Shown here piece by piece: positions 23,853-34,400 of a stretch of 64,000 nt of DNA (position 1 is its first letter; each line of letters opens with the position of its first letter). The notes under the pieces were generated by a model, which searched no databases, had not been told where the DNA came from, and saw nothing but the letters and a program-made list of their open reading frames with translations. Position numbers and translations under genes: made by a program. Location: the NCBI GenBank assembly GCA_021397835.1, contig JAJFZO010000645.1, positions 2,046,001-2,110,000 of the forward strand, given 5' to 3'. Source of the DNA: Moringa oleifera. Its lineage: Eukaryota; Streptophyta; Magnoliopsida; Brassicales; Moringaceae.

Positions 23853-26800
23853 TTAGACCAGCTGCTGCTTTGTGGCTTCCATTCTCTCCAACAATCCAGC
23901 AATCTCAGCTCGCATTCTCAACTTCATGTTTTTGTAATCACAATGGGAGTTCTCCAAAACCTTCAGTTCTTCCAGTTTTTTCCTCCGCCTTTCCTCCGTC
24001 TCTTGCAAACACAATTTCGCAAGCTTCCCAGTGTACTCCTCTTCCAACTGTTCAACCTTTGCCCGTATCATCCGTTTGTAGTTCTCTGCTTCTCTCCTTG
24101 CTTCATCTGCCTTGCTCTGAAACATTCTAGCTTCCGCTTCTTTAATCCTTACAATGCCCTCCAAGCTGTCAAATCCATCATTCTTTGGTAACTTCCTAAA
24201 CTGAAGCTCGTCTTCAAGCTTCAGGTCACTAATCCGGGTGCCTGCCTTCAGGTCTTTCTGGAGATCATTTACCAGCAAATCATGGCGTCCACTTGAAGAG
24301 CTTGTGCTGTAAATGCTACATTTTTTAACCAGAGAAGTAGCTGGTGTGACAGAGGATTCGTCTTTCCTATGACTAGCTTGAGTTGCCATTAAGTCTTTTG
24401 AAGATATACCAGAGACAGGGAAGTCTGAGGGAGAATCTGTGTCTATTTAACCAGGAGAAAAAAGTTACATAAAATCTGCATAGATCACAGAAAAAATTTA
24501 AAAAAAAAAAGAAAAAGAAATTACCCATGAAGGTTTATAAGCAACAAAACTACACAAATCTTTCAAACGAAGAATTATTACGAGGGTTCTTCGGTTTCCT
24601 ACCAGGGATATTCGAAATCCCAATTAAAGACACAAGTGCAAACCTCCATGAAAATAAAAACCAGTTAACATCAAGTGCTTCTCATAAGAGCAAATTCTGT
24701 GTTTGAGTATTGGTAACAAAGAACCCTTAAGTTTCCTTGATGCTTGCTGAGTTCAAGAATCGTCCCAATAGAATGACTACTGATGACCTATACTGTGTCC
24801 TGAACTCGATTCATTTGTACTCCGTAAAGCATCCGCAGATTTCTGAATTTCATCAAGTACATTAGCAATTTAGCAATTTTCCCTTATGGATATGATATTT
24901 TAATGGGCCCTGGACTGACAGTTCATTCCAAGAGACAACAACACCGATGTCCCAATTCTGTCATCAAGGCTCACAAGTACATATCCACTAACTCAAACTA
25001 CTTGAAATGTATGCTATGAACCACAGGTCAATTTAGTAGTTCATCTCTGTTTTAGGTTTCCCAACCAGAACTTGTCTGACAACTTCCCAAGACACCGAAA
25101 AAACATATCCATTTTAAATGTACCAAACTAGGGAGTCAGAAGATATAATATCAACAATTTGAATAGAAACTTCATTTTTTGTTAAAAATTAATTTAGATG
25201 GAAACTGCATTTAGAACTACGTTGCTCCAGAATTGTTCTATCTACGTTACTGGCTTCCACAGGATAGGAGCTAGTTGCATCCCTAGTTATCGTTACCTAA
25301 GGCCCTAAAACACTAATGCCTGAAGAACTTCGGTAAATTTGTTTCGGTTGACGTTGAGAAAGGTTTACAAGGAGGTCGAGCAACTATTTATGAGTAAGCA
25401 AATTGTGTGTTTCCAGTAAAATAGAAGATGGGACATGGTAGATCTAAAGAAGGAGACAATCGAAGGTTACCCCATCCCTGAGGCCCCAAAATACTAATGC
25501 CCGAAGAACTTTGGTAAATTTGTTTCAGGCGACACATTGAGAAAGGTTTACAAGGAGGTGCAGCAACAAGATGTCTTATTTATCACTAGGTATCTAATTC
25601 TACTAATTCTGTTGACAGCTCCCTTTCTAGGTGCTCACTCAGATTATTTGTCCGTGTTCAGTACTTAATGGCCATTATGTCCTTACTTCCAACAATAAAA
25701 ACTACATACAAGTAAATTAAAAATAACGTTCACAACAAGAAACAAAAGTTTCCTGTTAGATTACAAGAAAGTGGTAAATTTTCTCAAGACTACTATACAT
25801 GAAATCTTCAATAGACATGCAATAAATTACATTGAAGCACGTAGAGAATCAAGAAACGATTAAGGGAGAATGTTTTTGGTATCAATGTAATTCAACAACA
25901 ACAACAATGCAAATTAAGCTCGTGATAGAATTGGTATATTACCTAATGTTACATTAAGCTAGTCATTTCACTCAAAATGCATCGGACGGAAAAATAAAAG
26001 GTAAAAAATTAGATAGTCATTCTTCAATGTGCCTAAATGGGTATCTCTGTTGAATGTTATAGTTGAATGAGCAACATAAGCTGCAAAATATGTTTCCAGA
26101 ACTAGACTTGAGAAATCATTGTCTGTCAACAAACGAAAACAGAAATATAGCTTCAAATAAGCAGACAAAAAGAGCAGTTAAATTGGAACAAAGTTAACGA
26201 ACTTACAGTTGAAGAACTGAATAATAAAGTTGCAGGCATCTGAAGGAGACATCATTTTATTTTCTAGCTTGGCAACCAGCTCGTCCGCTTTATTATGCAA
26301 CTCTTTGCCCTTAAAATCATCACTACCCCGGAAAATCTTCCTTACACAGTCAAGCTCCTTTATTAGTGTCTTTAGATCCCAGTTCTTTGCACAGCTGTGA
26401 AATACATCCTTAACAAATCCAAACATTTCAGAAGCATGATCACATCCGATGCAGTGGAACTGCATCTCAGTAGTGCCTGCCAGCCCCTTCAAGCTAGGAC
26501 CAGGCTTAATCAGATTCTTCTGAATACCACAGGAAGCATGGCACCAATGGGAACAAACATCACAGCCAACCCAACTACAAGTATTGTTGGCATAGTCAAA
26601 ATTCAAACAGACAGGACACATACATGAGCTACAAAACCCCTTATTTTCCGAGCAAATCTTGCATTCACAATCATCAACAGGCAACAAGCTCCTGCAGTTC
26701 ACGTTCCTGCATCTCATAAACAAGAAAATCTCCACCAACTCATTCATAGGTAGCCTTATTTTATCAGTCAAAAAGTGCCTTAGCCCCGTCCTCAGGGCAA

Positions 26801-28124
26801 CCAAAATGTCAAGTTGGTCTTTGTGGCACTTTGAGAGTGTCTCCTTGGTAAGATCAGATCTTCTCTCAAGCCAATTTTGGAGGCCCACCAATTCTTCTTT
26901 CTTCTCTGGAGATGCTATAATATTCCTCAAGTACTCTTTAGTCGATTCGAGGGTTTCATCAGGAATTTCTTGCATCAATAAAGCCATAACAGGAATAGAC
27001 TCTGATACAATCTCATGGAGGATTCTTTCAGGCCTAGAAAGCTTTCGTGCTCTGCCGCTGTCCTTACTCTGTAACCCTCTCAAATTCTCCGAATCCTTCC
27101 TCCTCGAGTCCCCTGACTGGTTATCTAGGCGGGGCCTGGCGGGCAGTTCAGACGGGAAAAAGGAGTAATTATCGGAGCTCGTAGTCTTGTAAAGGCTATT
27201 ACAGGATTCCTTGTTCCCCAGACGATTTCCCTGCATGGCTGAAAAGCATCCTCCGTTACCACCACCATGATTGGATAAAGCAACCAACCCATCTCCGATA
27301 GGCCTAAACCGACTATGAACAGACCCATTAGTCCCATCCCCACCACACCAAATTTGATCATCTCTTCCTACAGAATACTCATAATTCTCGGTCGAATTGC
27401 GCGTCAACGAGCAGCTAGGGTTGTGAGAAAAAGGGTGCGAGTATGAGTATGATAAAGAAGCAGCAGTAAAATCGTTTGAACATGTTGTTTGTGTGTTATT
27501 GGTTGATGGTGCCATAGACTGTATACTCCTCGTCGGCTTCGGCTTAACCACAGAATCAGCATTTTGCAAGGCATTAGTGGCAGTTAGAGAGAGAGAAACA
27601 TCAGGCAAAGCTAGCGAGAGATTGAGAGTCTCCAGCTTAGGCCTTTTCTCCCTGTTACTCTGCCTCTCCGCCATCTCTTCGTCTATGGCTACCTCTACCT
27701 CTCTTTTGGAAGAATTCCCCATACTTTCATTCAAATTCATGAAATCCCTCTCCACCCATTTCTCATCATGATTTGGATTGTCAGAGACGACAACTTCCTT
27801 GCCCTTTTGACTTAACTTTTCCACGGAATCCATCAACACTTTGCCGGGAAACTCGTTTCCTGGAAAACCCAGTTTGGGGTTGTCGCAGAGGTAGCTCAAA
27901 GTGAGCTCTTGGGAGCTAGAACAGCCGGGTTTTAAGGATTTCGAAGGAAACCCATCAAGACCCATAGGTGTTGCTCTGAGAAAATCAATACCCTTTTTAG
28001 AGAAATTTACTTTCTCATCCGGGTTATCCTGGTTTTGCTCAGCTACAAGTCGATGCGTGAGCTTGTCTGGAGAGTTGTCTCCCTCACAAGCGAGATCGCT
28101 GGAGAGATCTTTCTCTCCAAACAT
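23853..28124 (-). CDS. OBERON/TITANIA-family PHD-finger protein
   Basis: A nuclear PHD-finger protein of the family that acts in meristem establishment and root development by reading or influencing chromatin. Exons on the minus strand: 28124-26207 (ending in phase 1) and 24442-23853, giving 2508 nt and 835 residues, within the wide family range. The join rebuilds a Tyr codon and reads FFNYTDSPSDFPVSG. Residues 1-450 are Ser/Asn-rich and disordered, with the LTLSYLCDNPK motif near the N-terminus. A Cys/His-rich PHD region spans about 488-562 (CKIC, CMCPVC, CDVCSHWCHASC, CIGC). A long charged coiled coil covers about 734-835 (RIKEAEARMF, ETEERRRKKLEELKVLENSHCDY). The frame is open to a TTG six bases upstream, but the first ATG is at 28124 (MFGEKD), matching the usual MFG start. 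Neighbours match Arabidopsis At1g14740 (TTA1), the likely ortholog. Confidence 0.92.
25301..25566. repeat. Direct duplication inside the OBERON-type intron
   Basis: Segment 25301-25384 (with GAAGAACTTCGGTAAATTTG) recurs at 25482-25566 (with GAAGAACTTTGGTAAATTTG). The match continues through TTGAGAAAGGTTTACAAGGA. Starts are 181 bp apart and identity is roughly 85-90% by eye. It lies in the 1764-bp intron of the PHD-finger gene and is non-coding. Confidence 0.8.
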
Positions 28125-29269
28125 GTCCAAACAGATAGAAAAGAAGGGGTAGGAGAGAAGGGTGACTTACCACGAAGAAGCTTTCAAGGGGCAAAACGGA
28201 AATTCAGGAGAACCTAGAGGTTGATTTTTTATCCTTCAGTGCATATGCTTTTGATTGTTTTAGCACTCCATAGCTGTCCCTTTTTGCTCTCTGCAACAAC
28301 GGCTGGTTTTTCAAAGCGTTTACACGAATAACAAAAACGGCGATGCATTTTTCTTTTTCTTATTCCCTCTTTTCCTGATTGGTTCCTCTGTCACCAATAT
28401 TCTCGTTTTCTTTCTTCACTCGTTTTGATTTACAGTGTTGTTGACCGTCCAAGTTGCAAGAATCACCGAAGTGGTCCTCTACACACACACTGTCTTTTCT
28501 CCCAAAAGCTAAGAAAATTTACAAATCCTCCTCATGGACCTGGAAGAACAGCAAGAAAGTGAAACAGTGTTTTGAGCTTCATTTCAAGCTAATTACCCTG
28601 AACAAACCCAAAAAAGGCTTCTAAATTATATTCTAAATAAGTCGAAAGCATCTAACAAAGAGGATTAACAGGAATTTTCCTGATGTGTTTCCACATTAAA
28701 TAATTAAAAAATAAGAGCTGGGCACAAGATCTTTCCTACTAATTCATCTTTAATTTGTAATTTTCTGTGTCCAATGTAAAAGCTCTATAATTAGATCAAT
28801 AAATTGAAAGCTTTGGGACAGGGAACATGACAGAAGCAAGTGAAAAAGCTTGTCTCTTTGAGAGTTATGGCGATGGCTAAGTCAAAGTAGTTCCGCCGTT
28901 CACTTGGCTTTTTCCTAGTTGGGTCCTGGTCAAATCGGTACCTACTTGGCCGTATTAGATGGGAGTTTAACTCTTTTGATTTTCCCAACACTTTCGCAGG
29001 AAACAAACACTGATTTATCTAAGACGATATAAAAACTCCTGCCTTTTTTTTCTCTTGACTTTTTCTCAAGTTGTCATGTGAGGTGAAGTTGAAAATTAAT
29101 TAAACTAATTGACATTTACAATACTCTCTTTTATTTTTGCGCCAAGTCACTTCAAATTGAAAATCACAAGTTCTATTAAATCAGTGTCAAGACACCATAA
29201 AATTCAAAACATTGTAACTAACCCGATAATAATTTAATGGATAAAATAAAAAAATGTTAAACTATGTGT

Positions 29270-29700
29270 TTTCAAAAATTTTTACATATTAATTAAAATA
29301 ATTACGTTTTAAATAATTTAATTTAATTTTAATTTTATTAAAAAATTAAAATTTTAAGATATTTAAATTAAAAATCTTATCAAACAAATTTTTAATTTAA
29401 AATTATTGATAAATATAAAAAATCATCAAATTATCATCATAAAAACCTAAAATTTTTTGAATGCTAAAAATATTTTTTTAATTTCATATTATCATAAAAT
29501 TTAAAAAGTTATAAAAAATAAATTAAAAATTTTAAATAATAGACTAAAAATTAAGTATATAATTTATTTGAGTTATTTTTAAAATACTTTAAGAACAAAA
29601 ATATCATTAAATTTTATAATCATTTGAAATAAAATTCAAATTAAATCAAATTAAATATTCATAATAAAATTTATATTTTAAAATTTAAATTAAAACATAC
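29270..29700. repeat. Family A AT-rich foldback repeat
   Basis: Shows the landmarks shared with other copies: AAGATATTTAAATTAAAAAT on the left, TATAATTTATTTGAGTTATT on the right and partly complementary arms. Ends approximate. Confidence 0.45.
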
Positions 29701-30109
29701 ATATAATTTACAATTTTTTTATATTTATCTTAATTTAATTTTGAATCAACAATGTTATGTATCTATAGGTTGTATAGGATCTTACTGTCTTTGAAACCTT
29801 TTTTGTTTTTTTTTTAAAGACATGCCCTAATTCGTGAAATGTTCAAAACAAGAGTCCATTATGTAATTTCCTTAACCCGATTTTTTAATGCAACATGCCC
29901 TAAGGCACATTCCATGCTTTAATTAAAATAATTAGATAAGCTGGCCACTTCATTGACTAATACATAATTAGAGATAGTAAATCTGTTTTTTAGTAGATAA
30001 GGACGCATTCATTAATGTATTTATTTTTTAAAAAAATTAATCTTAAGAGATTTAAATTTTCTTAAAAGTTATGATAATTTTTTTAAGAGCAAAGGTTGTA
30101 TAAAAATAT

Positions 30110-30610
30110 AATCTTTATTTTATATTAAAAATTAAACTCTTTTTTTTGAAAAGTGACAAATCAAAACTTAATCTATCAATTTGATCTAAATTAAATTTTA
30201 TTAAAAAATTAATAATTAAATATTTTTAAATTAAAATTTTTATACAATAAATTTTAATTTAAAATTTTTTTAACAGATGTAAAAAAAATTCAAGCTATTA
30301 TTATCAAAAATTTTATAATTTTTTGAGTATTGAAATATATTTTTTAAAATTTATAACATAAAAATTTTAAAAATTTATTTTGTATTGAAAATTGTTTAAA
30401 TTTAAAAAATAAAATAAAATGAATAGCTTATTTAAATGATTTTTGAGATATTTTAATAACAAAAATATTTTTAATTTTTTTATAATTATTTTAATTAAAA
30501 TTTATTTAAATTAAATTAAAAAATTAAAATTTAATTTATCACTTTTTGAATACGAAAGATTGATTGATAATACAAGATAAATATTTAAGTTTTATGAAAC
30601 TTTATTTTCT
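30110..30610. repeat. AT-rich foldback (MITE-like) element, family A
   Basis: Left end (GAAAAGTGACAAATCAAAAC) pairs with the reverse complement of the right end (AATTTATCACTTTTTGAATA). The core TTATACAATAAATTTTAATT is shared with the other copies. About 500 bp, non-coding, followed directly by a family C-like segment. Confidence 0.55.
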
Positions 30611-31999
30611 AAAAAATAATTATAATACATAATAATTTAATAAAATAAATAATTATAATGTGTTTTGTTTATTTTTATATTAATATTATAAATTATAAAA
30701 ATATTATTTTATTTTTTAAAATTAATATAAATCAAATAAAAAATATTAATTTCTATTTTTGCCTGATAGGATTTGAAAGTGAAGATAATATTATTTTATT
30801 CTAATAAAGATAATTTAGACATGAGTGTAGTTACGGACATAAAAGATGGGAGACAAAAGCAAAGCAAATTAATAGAGAATGATGAGAATTGCAATAAATT
30901 AATGTTATTAGGTGGTGATTAGTGTTATTATTGACATGATAATTGCAATGTGATTGTAGCTTAAGAAAGGTAATTAAATAGTTAATAATGTTATGATAAT
31001 AGGAAATCTTAATTAAATAGAGGGATTGCTTCGGTGTAAAGACGGAGGCTTTTTGTTATTGAATTCCGAAGACAGCCTTGAAAGTTTTCCCTTTCCACAA
31101 AAGAACAATAGCAATAGAGAATTATTTTGAATAAATAAATATTTGAAAATAATATGAGTTTTTTATTTTTTTTAAAAATGATTATTTTAATGTTTAAATT
31201 ATTTTAATAATTTTAAAATGTTTTTATTTTAACAAGATATATTAAAACGATGTCATTTTTATTATAAAATTAAATAGATTATAAATGAATTTGAGAATTT
31301 ATTTATGACATAAAAGGTTTTATTATATTTTAAATGAGTCCATTTCATTATGATTTGAATTCATTTATATCAAATTCGAACTTTATTATTTAATTAAATT
31401 AAACATGAAAGGTATATTATAACGATTAAACATAAATAAAATGTAAATTTATATTAAAATGAAAACATAATAGTCAATACATAACAAAATCATTAAATGA
31501 AGAGAAATAATATATGGGAATTTAATAACTTTAAATCAAAGTTTTAATTAGGTCGTCTTTGAAACTTAACTTTAACGGCTATTTATTTCATAAAACATAA
31601 CTGAAAACTAGATAATTTTTGTCTACTCTTACGACTAGTGCGGGTAATGGGGACTAATTAACATTTTGTTGGCTTTTAATTTTATTTAATTAGATGAGAT
31701 TATGTGACAAATTATAATTAAAATCATCATTCCAAGGGATTCAATTTATCTTTCTTTAATGGGATAAAAAATGAAATATAATTAATTATGTTCATTATTT
31801 AATCAATTTTACCCTATAGAACAATTCATGGCTCAAAATATACACCAAAGTGGACCGCCCACAGATTGGTGTGGCCATCATCCCACCATCTCTTATCTAT
31901 TGTTTTATTTAATTTTATTTATTTATTTATAGTATTTATCAGGGAAGTCAACACGGTTTTGCTAATCTTATAGCTATGTCTGTTTTTTTTTTTAAAAAA

Positions 32000-32460
32000 A
32001 TTAAAGATAAATATCTAAAAAAGCCTTGAAACTTAATTTGTTTTTAATTTAAATTTTATTTTAAAAATTAATTTAGATGAAATTAAATTTTGAATCAAAT
32101 GAAGTATAAAAAATAAAGATATTTTTATAATTAAAATATTTTAAAATAATTTAAAAATTTCTATGCATTATTTTAAGTCAAATCAATACCTTAATTTGAA
32201 AAATTTTAAACTCATAAATTATTTTTTATATATTTTTTAAAAATAGTTTTAATATTAAAAAATTTTAAAATTTTTATGGTAATTTAAATATTTTTTTATA
32301 TTTACGTAAATTTTAAGTTAAAAATTATTATCTACGATATCTAATTTTTAAAATTTAAGTAAAAATTTAATTTATATCAAATTGATATAAATTAAATTAA
32401 AATTAAAATTAAAAAATTATTTTTTAATATTTATTCATAAAACATATATTTTGTATCATA
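32000..32460. repeat. Family A-like AT-rich foldback repeat
   Basis: Contains the family segments (TTAATTTAAATTTTATTTTA at the left, TATATCAAATTGATATAAAT at the right) with loosely complementary arms. Ends approximate. Confidence 0.4.
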
Positions 32461-33222
32461 TATTTTTTATTAAATTTTTAAAATTTCTGTAAGCTCCACT
32501 TAGAAACCACACCAATTTGAAGAAATTTAGCCAATCATCAACAATCAATTATAAACCCCTTAGGCTTGCAACAAATCAAAAGCCCACACAATAGGAACCC
32601 AAATGACCAAAACTAAGAACTAAAAGCTATAACAGTGTCGTGTCAGAGTGAGTTTTTTAGAGCTAAAAGACGGTTCAAGTTTAAGGAAGGAAGGAATTAA
32701 AATATAAAATCGTTATATTTTGATTTTTATTAAGGTTTGATTTAAAACTAATTTAAGCTTTGATTCAAAGTTTGATCAGGTTAGAGTAAAAAGACGGTTA
32801 GAAATTTTTTATTAATTTTTAATTTAAAAATTATCAAATATTAATCAAATAATTATTAATTAAAATGATTTAATTACAATTCATAAAATGCATAAATTGT
32901 AATCGAATGTTAGTAAATTTGGCTTGAAATCTGCTTTTTAATGACATCAAAACTAAAATAAAAAATCATAATGAACTATGTGGATTTGATTTTAAAAAAA
33001 TAAAATTTCAATTCAATCAGTCAGTTTTAACTTTAATAACTTACGGGTTATTATTCATCTAGAGACCAGATATATATTTGTATATTAAATGTAGTATAAG
33101 CATTAATATATTATTATAAAATATTTTTTAAATTAAATTATTAATAAAACAAAAATACAATCCGTATTAATTTTAATAACAATGCGGAGCAAAAACAAAT
33201 AGTAACCTAAAAAACGAAATTC

Positions 33223-33477
33223 ATGTCAAAGATGATTTTGAAATTCAACGTTACTAATGATAGGCCGATAGATATGTTGAGACTTGACTTATGTTACAGA
33301 CACCCATCCTACATCAGATATATATTCCTGCCTGTTAGTACAAATGCTACACATTTTCAAATTTGTGAAGCACCTTTTGGATATATGCCTTGCAAGGTTG
33401 AAATCCGGACTTTGAACAACAGAAAAAACAGGAAGCTCTTGTATGACTCTTGTGAGCTTCGCTTCTTATCACCATGA
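33223..33477 (+). CDS. Short orphan ORF, 84 codons, function unknown
   Basis: An uninterrupted reading frame from ATG 33223 to TGA at 33475-33477 in a segment with clearly higher GC than the DNA to its left. The predicted peptide has five Cys and many charged residues. There is no signal peptide, membrane segment or domain I recognise. It lies just beyond the 3' end of the minus-strand zinc-finger gene, so its composition may simply reflect that gene's 3' UTR. I do not assign a function and consider a chance ORF more likely than a gene. Confidence 0.2.
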   Translation: MSKMILKFNVTNDRPIDMLRLDLCYRHPSYIRYIFLPVSTNATHFQICEAPFGYMPCKVEIRTLNNRKNRKLLYDSCELRFLSP

Positions 33478-33650
33478 ATATCATTCATGTCATTCCCAAA
33501 ATGATTCTTGCAGCAATAAAAATGCGGGAAAGAAATGTAAGAAATCATATAGAAACAGAGTTGTAGAAGAAATATTAGAAGCTCGCTGTACAACATTCAA
33601 CATATAATGAATAGCAAGTCTAATTGAAGCTGGAATACAAGCTGAAAATC

Positions 33651-34400
33651 TCAGAGTTTCAAAGTAAGATCAGGAGAGGAATTATCAGTCATTGATGGAG
33701 CTGGTGGTGCAGCGACAAATTTTGTGCTTGAGTTTTGATCAGCACCATTCAGACCCAACTTGGCGTCAACCCCCTGGTTCACTTGCCGGAAACTCCCAGG
33801 CCAAAACAAGTCAACATCATCATCCTCCATAAACACCGACGTACCAAAACACCCTTGCTGAAACCTTGCAACTCTTGTTTCAGGAGGCCTTTGTGATGGT
33901 ATGATACTTTGGTGCATTGCGCCATGAGCTTCGATGCCAAGTGACCTAAATGCTGAACCATGAAGTGGTAATGATGCCAAGCTAGTACACCTATCAGAGA
34001 AAATACCCATCCGCATTGCACGCTTTGCCATTGTCCTCTCTCTCTTATGAGCATTTTGGTGTCCACCCAGGGCCTGCGAGCTGTAGAACTTCCGCCTGCA
34101 ATAATTGCATGAGAATACCCTTGGGATTCTTGCTTCTGGGGCATCGATTGCAGTGGGGTCAATGCTTGTCTCACCTGAAACCTTCAACTCCGCATCAGTG
34201 GCATTGAAGCTGAGTGTCAAGTCTAGGGAAACAGGACCAGGATCGGGTCGAAGCTTTATGCCATTTGTCAGACAGGAGGAAGTTGTGCCACTGTCCTTAG
34301 AGGGATCAGGAGATGCATCTTGCACAAATACATTGGAAGCTACTTGGCTACTAACTTCTGAATCATTTTCAGATTCAAAGTTTGAGTTTAGTGGCATCAT
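33651..34400 (-). CDS. Single C2H2 zinc-finger repressor with EAR motifs
   Basis: A nuclear transcription factor of the plant C1-1i ZFP type (ZFP1/3/4/7 relatives), expected to repress genes in organ and trichome development or hormone response. The product is 249 residues in one coding exon. An EAR motif LDLTL is at 59-63. One C2H2 finger has Cys98, Cys101, His114 and His118 with the plant signature QALGGH at 109-114. It is followed by a basic stretch KRERTMAKRAMRM acting as a nuclear signal. A second EAR-like motif DLTLKL forms the C-terminus. The frame is open upstream only to a GTG; an in-frame TGA lies further up if transcription continues through, so the start is the ATG at 34400 or the adjacent one at 34397. 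The leader is probably interrupted by an intron (acceptor just before 34460). I cannot tell which family member this is. Confidence 0.9.
   Translation of the reverse strand: MMPLNSNFESENDSEVSSQVASNVFVQDASPDPSKDSGTTSSCLTNGIKLRPDPGPVSLDLTLSFNATDAELKVSGETSIDPTAIDAPEARIPRVFSCNYCRRKFYSSQALGGHQNAHKRERTMAKRAMRMGIFSDRCTSLASLPLHGSAFRSLGIEAHGAMHQSIIPSQRPPETRVARFQQGCFGTSVFMEDDDVDLFWPGSFRQVNQGVDAKLGLNGADQNSSTKFVAAPPAPSMTDNSSPDLTLKL

Larger units (their letters stand above)
28125..33650. other. Spacer upstream of the OBERON-type gene and 3' of the zinc-finger gene
   Basis: About 5.5 kb. The first 450 bp after 28124 carry the promoter and leader of the minus-strand PHD-finger gene. From about 29.1 to 33.1 kb the DNA is extremely AT-rich and holds several family A and C repeats. 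From about 33.2 to 33.65 kb composition becomes normal again, including the 3' UTR of the zinc-finger gene and one short orphan ORF. No RNA gene was recognised. Confidence 0.6.

Noticed and set aside
28125..28130. Start six bases upstream (TTG) of the OBERON-type gene
   Set aside because: TTG is not a normal plant start; the next codon but one is ATG and gives the family-typical MFG start.
28165..28171. Minus-strand GTAAGTC donor just upstream of the OBERON-type ATG
   Set aside because: An intron from here to the coding start would be under 50 nt, too short for plants, and a longer one would remove the ATG.
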